Below, piece by piece: positions 55,910 through 64,000 of a stretch of DNA of 64,000 nt. Made by a program: the position numbers and the translations under genes. The stretch comes from Anaerolineaceae bacterium UBA4775 (GTDB lineage: Bacteria > Chloroflexota > Anaerolineae > Anaerolineales > Anaerolineaceae). Under the pieces are notes generated by a model. It ran no database searches and had not been told where the DNA came from. It saw only the letters and a program-made list of their open reading frames with translations. How positions within the stretch are numbered: position 1 is the stretch's first letter; every line of letters begins with the position of its first letter. The stretch covers positions 7,110 through 71,109 of the forward strand of contig DHHJ01000036.1 in assembly GCA_002403205.1 (NCBI GenBank), read 5' to 3'.

Positions 55910-57775
55910 TCATTCAAGGATCAGAATCGCATAAATATCCACTTCTAGCGGCAAGTCCGTGCCCTCCACAGTGAGCACCTCGCTGCGGTCGGGCGAGATC
56001 ACCCGCCCCCGGCCGGGGGACGGCAGATACAGCGTGACCTGCTGGGGTTCAGGGCCGTAGTTCACCAGGTGCACCTGCCTAGTGCCGCCCTGTTCCCACA
56101 CCTCAATTAACACCGGATGCTCAGCCGCGACGCGCGGGGTGATATCCCTGGGAAGTGCGTTAAACAAGGTCTGCATGGTTTCACGCTCAGGCAGGTTGAA
56201 AATTTCCGTCTGGAAGACCAGTTTTGCCATATGGAGCTTATCCATCACCCACCGGGTGAACTTGCTGCCATGGTAGGCGCGCAGCAGAAAAGCACCCAGG
56301 CTCTCAACCAGGTCGTGCCATACGCCGCCTTTGGCGACGGGGCTTGGTTTTTTTAGCGCCCAGCCCGGCAGATCGGGCATATGGATCCGCGCTACCCCCA
56401 CTTCCAATAAACCCGCCTGGCCATCGTCGGGGGTGAAGGTCAGCACCGCGGCCAGCCCTGAAAGATCATCCCCCGGGCGGACAACCCGCCAGGGAATACC
56501 CTCCCAGGTGAGGGCCTGGCTGGCCCCATAATAGACCGGTGAGAGGGCCATCCAGTTCCGCCACAGCGCTTCCCCGGGGTGTAAAAGCCCAATGGGCGCG
56601 GCGTTGGCCCGATCAACATACAGGGCCTGGTGCGCCTCAAGCCAGCGATGGTAAGCCCCAATCGCCCGATGCTGACTGGCATAAGCCGGATCGGTCAGGA
56701 GGGTCATCCGCTGACCGTCGTTGTATTCTGTGCCTTTGATGGTCATGCTGGCCCCCAGCGCGGCAGCTTCAGCGATGGCCAGTTGATGCCGCCGGGGCGG
56801 GTAGACCGGGTCAAACCCGATGCCCGCATCATAGGACAGCACGCTCAGGTGCGCCTGGTCACGGATCAATGCCCGTGTGTTGCGGACTGTGAGGGCGTTG
56901 TTGACCAGGCAGGGCTGAGGTGCTGCATCCCAGCGGGGCAGGGCGAAATTTTCGACCATGATCACATCCTGAACCTCGGCCAGCGCCGCCACATCAATAC
57001 CGTAGACCAGGAAGCTGTTATGCATAGTGACAACATAATCGTTGGCGCTGATGGGCGTGCCGGGCTTGATCGAACGAGCCCAATCGGCCAGGGTGCGCAT
57101 GGTCTCAGTGACCTGGCCGGCTCGCCAGCGCAGGTAATCCGCCCCATCTTCCTGTTGGGGCAGGATTTTTTCCGGAATGGCCCGCCCGGTCTCAGCCCGA
57201 TAGAGCGCCTGGCAGCGGTCACAATAACAGCCTGCCCCGCCCAACCAGGCCCCCATCAGGTTATTTGGCCGATCGCCGTACCACATATTGTCAAAAAAGA
57301 TGCCATCGGCGCCGCGCTCAAGCGCGCCGGACACCCTGTCCTTTAAATGCTGGATCCACTCAGGATGAGTCCAATCCGTCATGTACCGCCCGGAATAGTA
57401 ATAGATCTTGCGCCCCTGTGGATCGCGTGCGTACCAATCCTTTTCAGCAAAGCTGCCGGAAAAAACACAATTTGAAACCTGGATATAAGCAAACACCGGC
57501 GAGCCGGCGGCGTGATAAGCCTCGGCGGCTGTGCGGAAATCTTCCCAGTCCTCGGCTTCGACCTCGGGAGGGAAGCCCCAATCGTAAGTCAGGTGGACCC
57601 AGTTTGCATACAGCCCATCCACCACCAGCCGGGCGACGGGTAAGGTGTGGGCGGCGCGATGGCTCACTTCGTCCACAGGATAGTTCATGAACTTGACCTG
57701 GTTCATGCGGATGGTGCCAGACCCTGCCCAGAGATAGATGGGGCGGTATTTGCCGATGAGAAAGGATTTTTCCAT
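55910..57775 (-). CDS. Putative TIM-barrel glycoside hydrolase
   Basis: A 621-residue protein with an alpha-amylase/GHL-like TIM barrel. Candidate acidic residues lie in FFDNMWYGDRP (DGIFFDN) and DWTHPEWIQ near residues 150-190 (numbered from this start). There is a GCYCDRCQALYRAETG zinc-like segment, EVQDVIMVENFAL near 310, and a beta-sandwich C-terminal domain (VHLVNYGPEPQQVTLYLP). This resembles hypothetical glycosyl hydrolases whose substrates are undetermined. The ATG at 57775 has GAGG twelve bases upstream; the longer frame to 57880 has a poor start. There is no signal peptide, so it is probably cytoplasmic, downstream of the MFS importer. Confidence 0.75.
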   Translation of the reverse strand: MEKSFLIGKYRPIYLWAGSGTIRMNQVKFMNYPVDEVSHRAAHTLPVARLVVDGLYANWVHLTYDWGFPPEVEAEDWEDFRTAAEAYHAAGSPVFAYIQVSNCVFSGSFAEKDWYARDPQGRKIYYYSGRYMTDWTHPEWIQHLKDRVSGALERGADGIFFDNMWYGDRPNNLMGAWLGGAGCYCDRCQALYRAETGRAIPEKILPQQEDGADYLRWRAGQVTETMRTLADWARSIKPGTPISANDYVVTMHNSFLVYGIDVAALAEVQDVIMVENFALPRWDAAPQPCLVNNALTVRNTRALIRDQAHLSVLSYDAGIGFDPVYPPRRHQLAIAEAAALGASMTIKGTEYNDGQRMTLLTDPAYASQHRAIGAYHRWLEAHQALYVDRANAAPIGLLHPGEALWRNWMALSPVYYGASQALTWEGIPWRVVRPGDDLSGLAAVLTFTPDDGQAGLLEVGVARIHMPDLPGWALKKPSPVAKGGVWHDLVESLGAFLLRAYHGSKFTRWVMDKLHMAKLVFQTEIFNLPERETMQTLFNALPRDITPRVAAEHPVLIEVWEQGGTRQVHLVNYGPEPQQVTLYLPSPGRGRVISPDRSEVLTVEGTDLPLEVDIYAILILE

Positions 57776-57885
57776 GGATGGGCAAGTCCTCAATTGATAT
57801 GCCGTTGGTTGCAGACCCTTTGAGTTCACAGGGCGTCCATGGCTGGCTCGCGGGCTGCGCCTCTCGTGGGCAATCAACACTCCCG

Positions 57886-58392
57886 CTACATATCCCGCAG
57901 CATGGACCCGTTCAGATCGCGATCCATCTCCCAGGGATAGACGATAAAGGCGTCCGTGGTGGCGGCAAAGTAATCCGGACGGTTGGTGCCGAACAGGTTG
58001 CGATATGGGTTGAAATGCAAGACACAGGTGTAGGGAAAGCCGCCTGCTGCTGAAACGCGGTTCTTAACCGAAGTGATCGTTCGTCCCGACCCCCACACAT
58101 CGTCCACGATCAACACCCGATCACCGGCGAGCAGCTCGTCTTCAGGAAACATCAAAAAGTTGGGCCAGGCCAGCAAACGCGGCCGTTCCACCTCTTCCAG
58201 CTCATAAGGGAAATCCACCGATGCAATCAGCAGTTTTTGGATATCCATGGCCTCTGCAAGCAGGCCGCCCGGCACAATGCCCCCCCGTGAAATCATGATC
58301 ATGCTATCGAAGACAAAATCAAATTGAGGCAGAAGGTGATCAATCAACTGATCGACATCGTTCCAGGTGAGCACTTCTTTTCTTCGTTGCAT
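57886..58392 (-). CDS. Phosphoribosyltransferase
   Basis: A type-I phosphoribosyltransferase of 168 residues. The PRPP-binding loop is VLIVDDVWGSGRTITS at 93-108, the flexible-loop region is MISRGGIVPGGLLAEAMDI near 33-51, and the hood is short. Related proteins act on hypoxanthine/guanine, xanthine or uracil, or are regulatory; the base is not determinable here. The ATG at 58392 overlaps the upstream membrane-protein stop as TAATG, so the two are translationally coupled. Confidence 0.85.
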   Translation of the reverse strand: MQRRKEVLTWNDVDQLIDHLLPQFDFVFDSMIMISRGGIVPGGLLAEAMDIQKLLIASVDFPYELEEVERPRLLAWPNFLMFPEDELLAGDRVLIVDDVWGSGRTITSVKNRVSAAGGFPYTCVLHFNPYRNLFGTNRPDYFAATTDAFIVYPWEMDRDLNGSMLRDM

Positions 58393-59288
58393 TACGCTTC
58401 TTCTTTCTTGCTTGGATGTGTGGTTCTCAAGACCTGGCTCAAGATCGCCGGCGGCAGGCTGTGTCCAGTATCGCCCGACAGCCTGGCAAAGGCCACGTTC
58501 AAAGCCCATTGGTACAGGCTTGTATAATAACATGCCCGGCAAAAGCCGCCGAATCCGATCCCGAGCAGGGCCGGAATGCCGCCCAGCACAAGCCCGATCG
58601 CGATGGCCAATAAGCGTGCCAGCACGCCCGCCACCTCCGGCCCGGCGATGGCCAACCCCGCCCAAACGCCAAGCGCACCCCCGCACAGGATCAGAGTCCA
58701 CTGCACCACCCCGGCGACCAGGCGCACCCTAACCAGGTCAGGGTGAAAGCGGACCAGGTGGTTCCGGACCATATCCGTGATCCGTTCTTGGGCATCCTTC
58801 AGATCGCGGTCTTCGATGCTGATCACGGGCAGCATCAGGTAGGCCGCACCCAGCCAATCGCGCTTACTCGCGTGCTTTGGCCTAAAAACCTGGTCAACAA
58901 ATTGGATGGTATGCAAGCCTGGCAGGATCAACGCCCATAAGAATGCCTTCCCCCAGTGGGTAAAACTGCGCTTTTCAGGGTTGATTTCAGGTGAGGGCAA
59001 CTCCGTCCGGATCAGGTCATCAAAGACCAGGCAGGTCTCCATGGCGATGGCCTCGCCCAACGCCAGCAGAACGAACAGCAACAGGATGGCAAACAGGCCA
59101 ATGAGGGCCATCGCCAGCGGCCGGACGCCCAATAGCGCCGTCACAACACCCAGGGGAAAGATCCACACCACCAAAACGGATACGCCGCCCATCAACAGGT
59201 AAAGCCCGGGCTTACGCAGCCTGGGATTTTTCAAAGCCAGTGAAAAACAGGCCCGGATGAAGCGAAAAGCATAAGTCAGACCCTGCAC
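58392..59288 (-). CDS. Integral membrane protein, EI24/DUF6159-like
   Basis: A 298-residue membrane protein: LKNPRLRKPGLYLLMGGVSVLVVWIF at the start, then about six hydrophobic stretches, two of them long and Leu/Val/Ala-rich. I associate the layout (a short cytosolic N-terminus and paired helices with a mid loop) with EI24/CysZ or DUF6159 proteins, but no decisive motif is present. It is coupled to the phosphoribosyltransferase downstream. Confidence 0.6.
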   Translation of the reverse strand: MQGLTYAFRFIRACFSLALKNPRLRKPGLYLLMGGVSVLVVWIFPLGVVTALLGVRPLAMALIGLFAILLLFVLLALGEAIAMETCLVFDDLIRTELPSPEINPEKRSFTHWGKAFLWALILPGLHTIQFVDQVFRPKHASKRDWLGAAYLMLPVISIEDRDLKDAQERITDMVRNHLVRFHPDLVRVRLVAGVVQWTLILCGGALGVWAGLAIAGPEVAGVLARLLAIAIGLVLGGIPALLGIGFGGFCRACYYTSLYQWALNVAFARLSGDTGHSLPPAILSQVLRTTHPSKKEEA

Positions 59289-59381
59289 AACAGTATTCCT
59301 GCCATATTAACCGATTAATCCATCCCTATTATAACGTGTGCTTGGGAACGTTATCATATCAATTTGCGGGATCGGGTGTAC

Positions 59382-61898
59382 TCACAGCAGGCTGGAGGGG
59401 TCAACCTCGATCATCCAGTCGGGCAGGTTTCGGTCGCGCAGGAGCTCAACCGGATCAGGCCCTCGCAGGACGATCTGCCAGCGGTACCGTCCATGGAGGC
59501 GTGAGAAGAAACAGGGCACGGGGCCGATCATCTCCACAGGCTGCTTGGCCTCCTCGATCCATGTTTGCAGGTGCCCGGCCAAGGTTAAAGCAGATTCTTC
59601 TGCGCTGCGGGGATCAAAATGGCGATATTCCAGCCTGACCAGCCGGGTGAAGGGCGGGTAGCGCAATTGCCGCCGATAGGCCATTTCCTGCTCGTAGAAT
59701 TGGGCATAATCGTGGCGAGCGGCGGTCTGAATGGCATAATGCTCGGGTTGATAGGTCTGCACGATCACCCGGCCGCCCAATGGACTGCGCCCCGCGCGCC
59801 CGGCCACCTGGGTCAGCACCTGGAAGGTGCGCTCTGAGGCCGAAAAATCCGGCAGGTTGAGGCCCACCTCCGCCAGGACCACACCCACCAGGGTCACCAG
59901 GGGTAAATCCAATCCCTTGGCCAGCATTTGAGTCCCGATCAGGACATCCGCTTCCTGGTGGGTAAAACGCGCGAGGATATGGGCGTGGGCGCCTTTTTTG
60001 CGGGTTGTTTCAGCATCCCAGCGCAGGGTTCTGACGGTCGGGAAATATTCCTTCACCAGTTGCTCCACTTTTTCCGTGCCCGTGCCCAGCTGGCGGATTT
60101 GGCTGCTACCGCAGACGGGACAGCGCTGGGGTACCTGACGGCGGTAACCACAGGTGTGACACAGCAAACCGCCTTGCGCACGGTGATAGGTGAGCGGTTT
60201 ATCATCATGCGGACATCTGACGGCATAACCGCATTCCCGGCAGAACACAAAGGTCGCTGTACCACGCCGGTTGAGGAACAGGATGGCCTGCTGACGGGAC
60301 GAGAGCACATCCTGAAGAGCCGACTGCATGGCCCGGCTGAAAATGGCGCGGTTGCCCGCTTTTAGCTCTGCGCGCATATCAACGATGTCCACCCGGGGCA
60401 GCCCCAGGTCAGCGGTTTCGCCTTCCCCAAGCTTCACTGGCAAGCTGACCCCCAGGCGGCGGGCATGATGGGCAATCGCCTGGCGGTGTGCCAGGATGCG
60501 TTTGGGGAGTTCAACATAGTGCCAGTTGCCACTCACTGCCTGGTAATACTGGGTCACCTGGGGCGTCGCAGAACCCAGGATGATCACCGCACTTGCCAGG
60601 CGAGCGCAGGCCACCGCGGTGGCCACTCCGCGGTAGTAGGGCAGGCTCTCCTGCTGGTCAAAACTTTCCTGGTGGCACTCATCGACCACGATCAGCCCCA
60701 GGTTTACCATTGGCACAAACAGCGCGCTGCGCGGCCCAACGATCACGGGCAGCTCGCCCTTCTGGATCCGGCGCCAGGTGTCATAGCGTTCGCCCTCTGA
60801 AAGCTGGGAGTGGATCACCCCCACCTTGCCCGGAAAACGTGAAGAGAAGCGCTGGATGGTTTGTGGCGTGAGGGAAATCTCTGGCACCAAAACGATCGCT
60901 CCCTGGCCCGCCGCGAGGGTCTCTTCCACAGCCCGCAGGTACAGCTCAGTCTTGCCAGAGCCTGTCACACCATGCAGCAGGAATGGCGATGGTGGCTGAC
61001 CGCCCTGCGCCGCGCGCAACCCCGCGCGGATCTGCTCCCAGGCGCGTTCCTGGTCCCGGGTGAGCGCCAGGGACGAAGTGGGCACAAAGCTGAATTCCTC
61101 AAGCGGATCTCGCCAGACCTGGTCTTCAATGTAGATGATCCAGCCCATTTCCTCCAGGGCCTTAAGATCACCGTAATTCCCCCCGAGATCCTTATAGATC
61201 TGGGCAGGCTCGAGCGGGTCGGATTCGCCAGCCAAGGTGCGCAGGATGCGCATCCGCCGATCGTGAACTGTGTGCACCCGGCTGAGGGGCTCATCGAGTC
61301 GGTCCAGCTCAGTTGGGTCCTTTGCCAGGGTCACTTTGCGCACAGTTTTCGGTTGGACACGCGGTTGGGGCAAAACCGCTCGCACCCTCACCACGCCTTT
61401 GCGGGCCAGTCCGCGCGCCACCCCACGCCATTCCACATGCCGGATGGAAGCATCGATCTGCCTGCCGCGCAGGTCACCGCGCTTTTGCAATAAACGAATA
61501 AGGCGCTTCTCGATGGGTGAATATTCAGAAAGCGGTTTTAAGCCCTCAGGGATCAGCCTGACCAGCGTGTCTGTACGCTGACTCAAGCCCGGCGGGAGCA
61601 TCAGGTTGATGCAGGCACCCAGGGGCGCCAGGGTTTCCTCCGCCATCCAGCCGGCCAAGTCCATCTGGGTTGGGGTCAGCGGAGGCAATTCTTCCACCAC
61701 ATCCTCCACGGGGCGCGTCTCAGCCACTTCAGGGACCTCAATGTAGCGCAAAACCACGCCCTGGGCACGCTGCGCGCCAAAGGGCACGATCACCAGCGAA
61801 CCCGGCTTGACAGCCCCAATTAGATCTTCCGGAAGGTGGTAATGATAGGTGTCTGAGATCTGTGGGAGGTTGATGGCTACCTCAACATAAGATGGCAT
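59382..61898 (-). CDS. priA: Primosomal replication protein N' (PriA helicase)
   Basis: Restarts stalled replication forks. An N-terminal DNA-binding domain (YVEVAINLPQISDTYHYHLP) precedes the helicase core with Walker A GVTGSGKTE at 310-318 and DECH motif II (LIVVDECHQES). The zinc region (CRECGYAVRCPHDDKPL to CPVCGSSQ) contains seven cysteines; the usual fourth one (CPxC) is an aspartate (CPHD), a likely but substituted ligand. GTQMLAKGLDLPLVTLVGV is motif V. The length is close to normal. It is followed by the IS element, 56 bp upstream. Confidence 0.95.
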   Translation of the reverse strand: MPSYVEVAINLPQISDTYHYHLPEDLIGAVKPGSLVIVPFGAQRAQGVVLRYIEVPEVAETRPVEDVVEELPPLTPTQMDLAGWMAEETLAPLGACINLMLPPGLSQRTDTLVRLIPEGLKPLSEYSPIEKRLIRLLQKRGDLRGRQIDASIRHVEWRGVARGLARKGVVRVRAVLPQPRVQPKTVRKVTLAKDPTELDRLDEPLSRVHTVHDRRMRILRTLAGESDPLEPAQIYKDLGGNYGDLKALEEMGWIIYIEDQVWRDPLEEFSFVPTSSLALTRDQERAWEQIRAGLRAAQGGQPPSPFLLHGVTGSGKTELYLRAVEETLAAGQGAIVLVPEISLTPQTIQRFSSRFPGKVGVIHSQLSEGERYDTWRRIQKGELPVIVGPRSALFVPMVNLGLIVVDECHQESFDQQESLPYYRGVATAVACARLASAVIILGSATPQVTQYYQAVSGNWHYVELPKRILAHRQAIAHHARRLGVSLPVKLGEGETADLGLPRVDIVDMRAELKAGNRAIFSRAMQSALQDVLSSRQQAILFLNRRGTATFVFCRECGYAVRCPHDDKPLTYHRAQGGLLCHTCGYRRQVPQRCPVCGSSQIRQLGTGTEKVEQLVKEYFPTVRTLRWDAETTRKKGAHAHILARFTHQEADVLIGTQMLAKGLDLPLVTLVGVVLAEVGLNLPDFSASERTFQVLTQVAGRAGRSPLGGRVIVQTYQPEHYAIQTAARHDYAQFYEQEMAYRRQLRYPPFTRLVRLEYRHFDPRSAEESALTLAGHLQTWIEEAKQPVEMIGPVPCFFSRLHGRYRWQIVLRGPDPVELLRDRNLPDWMIEVDPSSLL

Positions 61899-61940
61899 AG
61901 GATGATTTTACCTTGCCTGGTGCAATCCGGTCCCGTCAAA

Positions 61941-63284
61941 TCAAAAGATAATGTTACCGAACAGGAATGGTTGGTTCAAAAGATAATGTTACCGAAGGGT
62001 TTTCCTTCTCCTTTCGTAAATTGTCAAAGATATTTACAGGGGTGGTGATTTTAGGCGTCTTCACACGCCAGAGTTTGGTAATGTTGGTTTCAAGTCTTTC
62101 TCGAAGCGCCAGGATATCAACCTTGTCACGGATGGTTAATAATCTCACCCTATGAGCATCAGCCAGAACACCAGTTTCTGCCAGACGATCTAAAGGTGGT
62201 CTTGCCTGATCAAAAACCCGTCGGTAGTGAAGATCATCCACATAAACCTTCTGAACAGTTTTCATGACCGGTTGAAAGAAATTATGATAACTCGTCAGGT
62301 CTTTGTAAATTTCACGAAGAATCATCAGTTGGTGTAAAGTATCCAAGCGACCATGGCCAATATAGGCTCTCACTAAACTGCGATTATTTTCTTCGACAAA
62401 ACGATTGTCTTTTTTGTGATAAGGGCGGCTTCGAGAAATAAACAGATCCGGAACCTTTTCTTGCCAAAAGCGGAGTAAGTGGTGGTTAAAGAACTCACTG
62501 CCGTTATCTGGGTGAATTTCAATCACAGGCATTGGCAAATTTCCCAGAATACACGTAAACCCATCTTTCATCACCCGATAACTCCGGCCAAAGACAGCCT
62601 GAATTTCACACCAGCCTGTGGCTACATCGGTCATTTGGATCGTATGGATATAGTCGCCCGTATGGTTTTCATCACAGTGCAGTATTAAATCAACCTCAAA
62701 GTGGCCCGGTTCGGGTGTGTCGTAAGGGATCCTGCGCATTGGAAAGGACTCTTTGAATGAATTCCTTTTCCTTTTAGGGAATCTTTTTCTTGAAATCTTT
62801 TCTTGAGATTTGTTGATATTGGTCAACATCCTTTTCAAGGTGGAGACGCTGATCGTTTCTGGTTTTCTGAGTACATCATCATCCTCCACTTTCAACTGCC
62901 CGTGACGGATCATATGCTTGGCCATAAATACCAGGCTGGGCTTTAGTCGATCGGCACAAGGATGGTCCAGTGCTTTTGATACTTTCCTGACAAGATCCAA
63001 TACATTGCTTCCATAGGTAGGACCTCTTTCCCGGGTTCGTTTCTTCCTGGATAAGCGACCATTGAGAACCCGGATGATAGATTTTCGATGCATGCCGGTG
63101 ACATGTTCCATATCATCCAGCATTTTCCGCTTTTCCTCTTTTGTGGCGTCTCGATAGCGACCCCACATTTTGTGCAGATACTTTCTTCTTTCATCTATTG
63201 TCATTTCATCTTGTTCGGACATCGCCAGCTCCAGTAACATTATCATTTGAGCTAACGATTTTACTTTGGTAACATTTTAGATGA
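61941..63284 (-). mobile_element. IS element with doubled terminal repeats
   Basis: About 1.34 kb bounded by related ends. On the left, two direct copies of TCAAAAGATAATGTTACCG lie at 61941-61961 and 61976-61996. On the right, inverted and diverged, are a TCAAATGATAATGTTACTGG copy at 63231-63250 (minus strand) and TCATCTAAAATGTTACC near 63268-63284. The single gene is a DDE transposase. The GC content is lower than in the neighbouring priA, as expected for an acquired element. I see no clear target-site duplication. Confidence 0.75.
61954..63222 (-). CDS. DDE transposase, integrase-catalytic-domain family
   Basis: A 422-residue transposase. The N-terminal helical region contains a helix-turn-helix-like HVTGMHRKSIIRVLNG, and the rve catalytic core holds the three acidic residues in QMTDVATGWCEI, IHPDNGSEFF and NRFVEENNRSLV. 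A basic linker (KRFPKRKRNSFKES) separates the two. The start at ATG 63222 follows GGAG by six bases; an upstream ATG at 63246 lies within the terminal repeat. No frameshift or stop interrupts it, so the element may still be active. Its closest IS family (IS481/ISNCY-like) cannot be fixed without comparison. Confidence 0.88.
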   Translation of the reverse strand: MSEQDEMTIDERRKYLHKMWGRYRDATKEEKRKMLDDMEHVTGMHRKSIIRVLNGRLSRKKRTRERGPTYGSNVLDLVRKVSKALDHPCADRLKPSLVFMAKHMIRHGQLKVEDDDVLRKPETISVSTLKRMLTNINKSQEKISRKRFPKRKRNSFKESFPMRRIPYDTPEPGHFEVDLILHCDENHTGDYIHTIQMTDVATGWCEIQAVFGRSYRVMKDGFTCILGNLPMPVIEIHPDNGSEFFNHHLLRFWQEKVPDLFISRSRPYHKKDNRFVEENNRSLVRAYIGHGRLDTLHQLMILREIYKDLTSYHNFFQPVMKTVQKVYVDDLHYRRVFDQARPPLDRLAETGVLADAHRVRLLTIRDKVDILALRERLETNITKLWRVKTPKITTPVNIFDNLRKEKENPSVTLSFEPTIPVR

Positions 63285-63298
63285 ACTAACGCGAAGGC

Positions 63299-63327
63299 TT
63301 AAATTTCCCCCCGGAGTGTGCTATAAT
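63299..63327 (+). promoter_or_regulatory. Promoter of the tRNA-Lys gene
   Basis: TATAAT at 63322-63327, with a weak TTAAAT 17 bp upstream, 13 bases before the tRNA. The IS element ends just upstream. Confidence 0.55.
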
Positions 63328-63340
63328 GGGGTTCTCAAAT

Positions 63341-63413
<73 letters not shown>

Positions 63414-63435
63414 TTTTTCTTTTAAAAAAGTATGG

Positions 63436-63483
63436 TTGGTTCGGAGTCCCCATAAGGGGAGGCTCTTCGAGTCTCCGGAGGGT
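63436..63483 (+). repeat. Partial duplicate of the tRNA-Lys 3' end (possible attachment-site remnant)
   Basis: Bases 63436-63446 and 63466-63483 repeat the last 29 bases of the tRNA (63383-63411) exactly, split by a 19-bp insertion containing CCCC-ATAA-GGGG. It cannot fold as a tRNA. It marks the boundary to AT-rich DNA, as tRNA-targeted integration sites do. Confidence 0.65.
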
Positions 63484-64000
63484 AACCAAGAAATTAAACA
63501 TCCCCTAGAACCCCCTTTTTTGGTCTTAGAAAGGATTATGACCAAGAAAAAGTATTTTATTATCATGGAGACACAAAATGTTAACTAGTGAATTTTTGAA
63601 ATCGAAAATCAAAAAAGCATATTGAACTCTTTTCTGCGTATCAAAAATTAGGATCGGTCTCCTGCAGCATCAAGATACTATAAGGTTGAATTGACTAACC
63701 TAATTGGCTAGCATAAGAAGTAGATGTCAAAATGATTTTGCGACCAGGGTCTTTGTTAAGAACAAAGGTATATATAGGACAACTTTAGAAAATCATTTCA
63801 CACAAATTCCAAAATCATCGCCATTACACAGATAAACAATTGAGTACTTTATTATTAAAATCAACAAAACAATTAACATCACAAATGTCATTATTAATTA
63901 TTGATATTACCATATATAAAGTAGAAACATTAAAATAGGCACTCATAATACATTTCTTTTAATAGGCTTATCAATAATTCGATTATGCAACATCTTTTCT
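63484..64000. other. AT-rich region, probable start of an integrated element
   Basis: The composition changes sharply to roughly 30% GC. No gene is convincing. A 16-codon frame (ATG 63538 to TAG 63588, product starting MTKKKYFIIMETQ) has AAAGGA before it, but is too short to trust. The abrupt shift right after a tRNA suggests horizontally acquired DNA that continues past the window. Confidence 0.6.

Noticed and set aside
58393..58701. N-terminal extension of the phosphoribosyltransferase to 58701
   Set aside because: It overlaps the membrane-protein gene in another frame, and the sequence before MQRRKEVL is low-quality; the coupled ATG at 58392 is better.
63436..63483. Second tRNA gene
   Set aside because: Only the 3' 29 bases are present, split by an insertion, with no acceptor 5' arm, D-arm or anticodon.

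Overview
The window reads as a chromosomal segment of a free-living, polysaccharide-fermenting bacterium, most likely Chloroflexota, class Anaerolineae. This rests on overall gene content (a CpXC protein, a DUF6391-type protein, an ATP-cone/nucleoside-kinase fusion, lipoproteins with Thr/Pro-rich linkers, a one-gene ChlI/ChlD chelatase) and is an inference, since no rRNA is present. Most of the window is GC-rich. The right end (about 63.5-64 kb) is strikingly AT-rich.

1-20.9 kb is a beta-glucan utilisation locus, nearly all on the minus strand. In transcription order it holds an ABC sugar-binding protein (5'-truncated), two permeases, four exported or lipoprotein glycosidases (clan-A hydrolase, GH3, GH16, GH26) and four GH94 phosphorylases (an SOGP-like long form, an uncharacterised 910-aa form, a canonical cellobiose phosphorylase and a laminaribiose-phosphorylase-like form). 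Many of these genes overlap by 4 bp. Outer enzymes would cut the glucan, the ABC system would import oligomers, and the phosphorylases would release glucose-1-phosphate for the phosphoglucomutase at 23.3-25.8 kb. A divergent LacI-type regulator sits at the head, but it and the binding protein are fused head-to-head at about 19.94 kb, so both 5' ends and the control region are gone.

20.9-41.4 kb is housekeeping: a MEMO/AmmeMemoRadiSam-B protein, phosphoglucomutase, glmM, a nuclease-fold protein, holA, radA, clpC, an FHA/winged-helix protein, a CpXC protein, membrane and lipoproteins, a DinB-like protein and an ATP-cone/uridine-kinase fusion. REP-like palindromes lie at 1-219 and 23.0-23.26 kb. 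A 4 x 250 bp tandem array lies at 41.48-42.48 kb.

42.5-52 kb carries a trans-sulfuration enzyme, an MBL-fold hydrolase, a small sulfite-oxidase-like protein, a LysM protein, holB, a chelatase gene whose ChlI and ChlD parts are joined across an A9 slippery tract, an Nfu protein and an M23 peptidase. At 52.2-52.35 kb a terminator-like hairpin is followed by five DnaA-box-like 9-mers at regular 21-22 bp spacing.

52.35-64 kb holds an ABC-F gene (broken by a one-base frameshift) behind a complete attenuation leader that encodes the peptide MIRIRL, then an MFS transporter, a putative glycosidase, a phosphoribosyltransferase, a membrane protein and priA. It ends with an IS element, tRNA-Lys(CUU), a partial copy of the tRNA 3' end, and AT-rich DNA that looks like the start of an integrated element.
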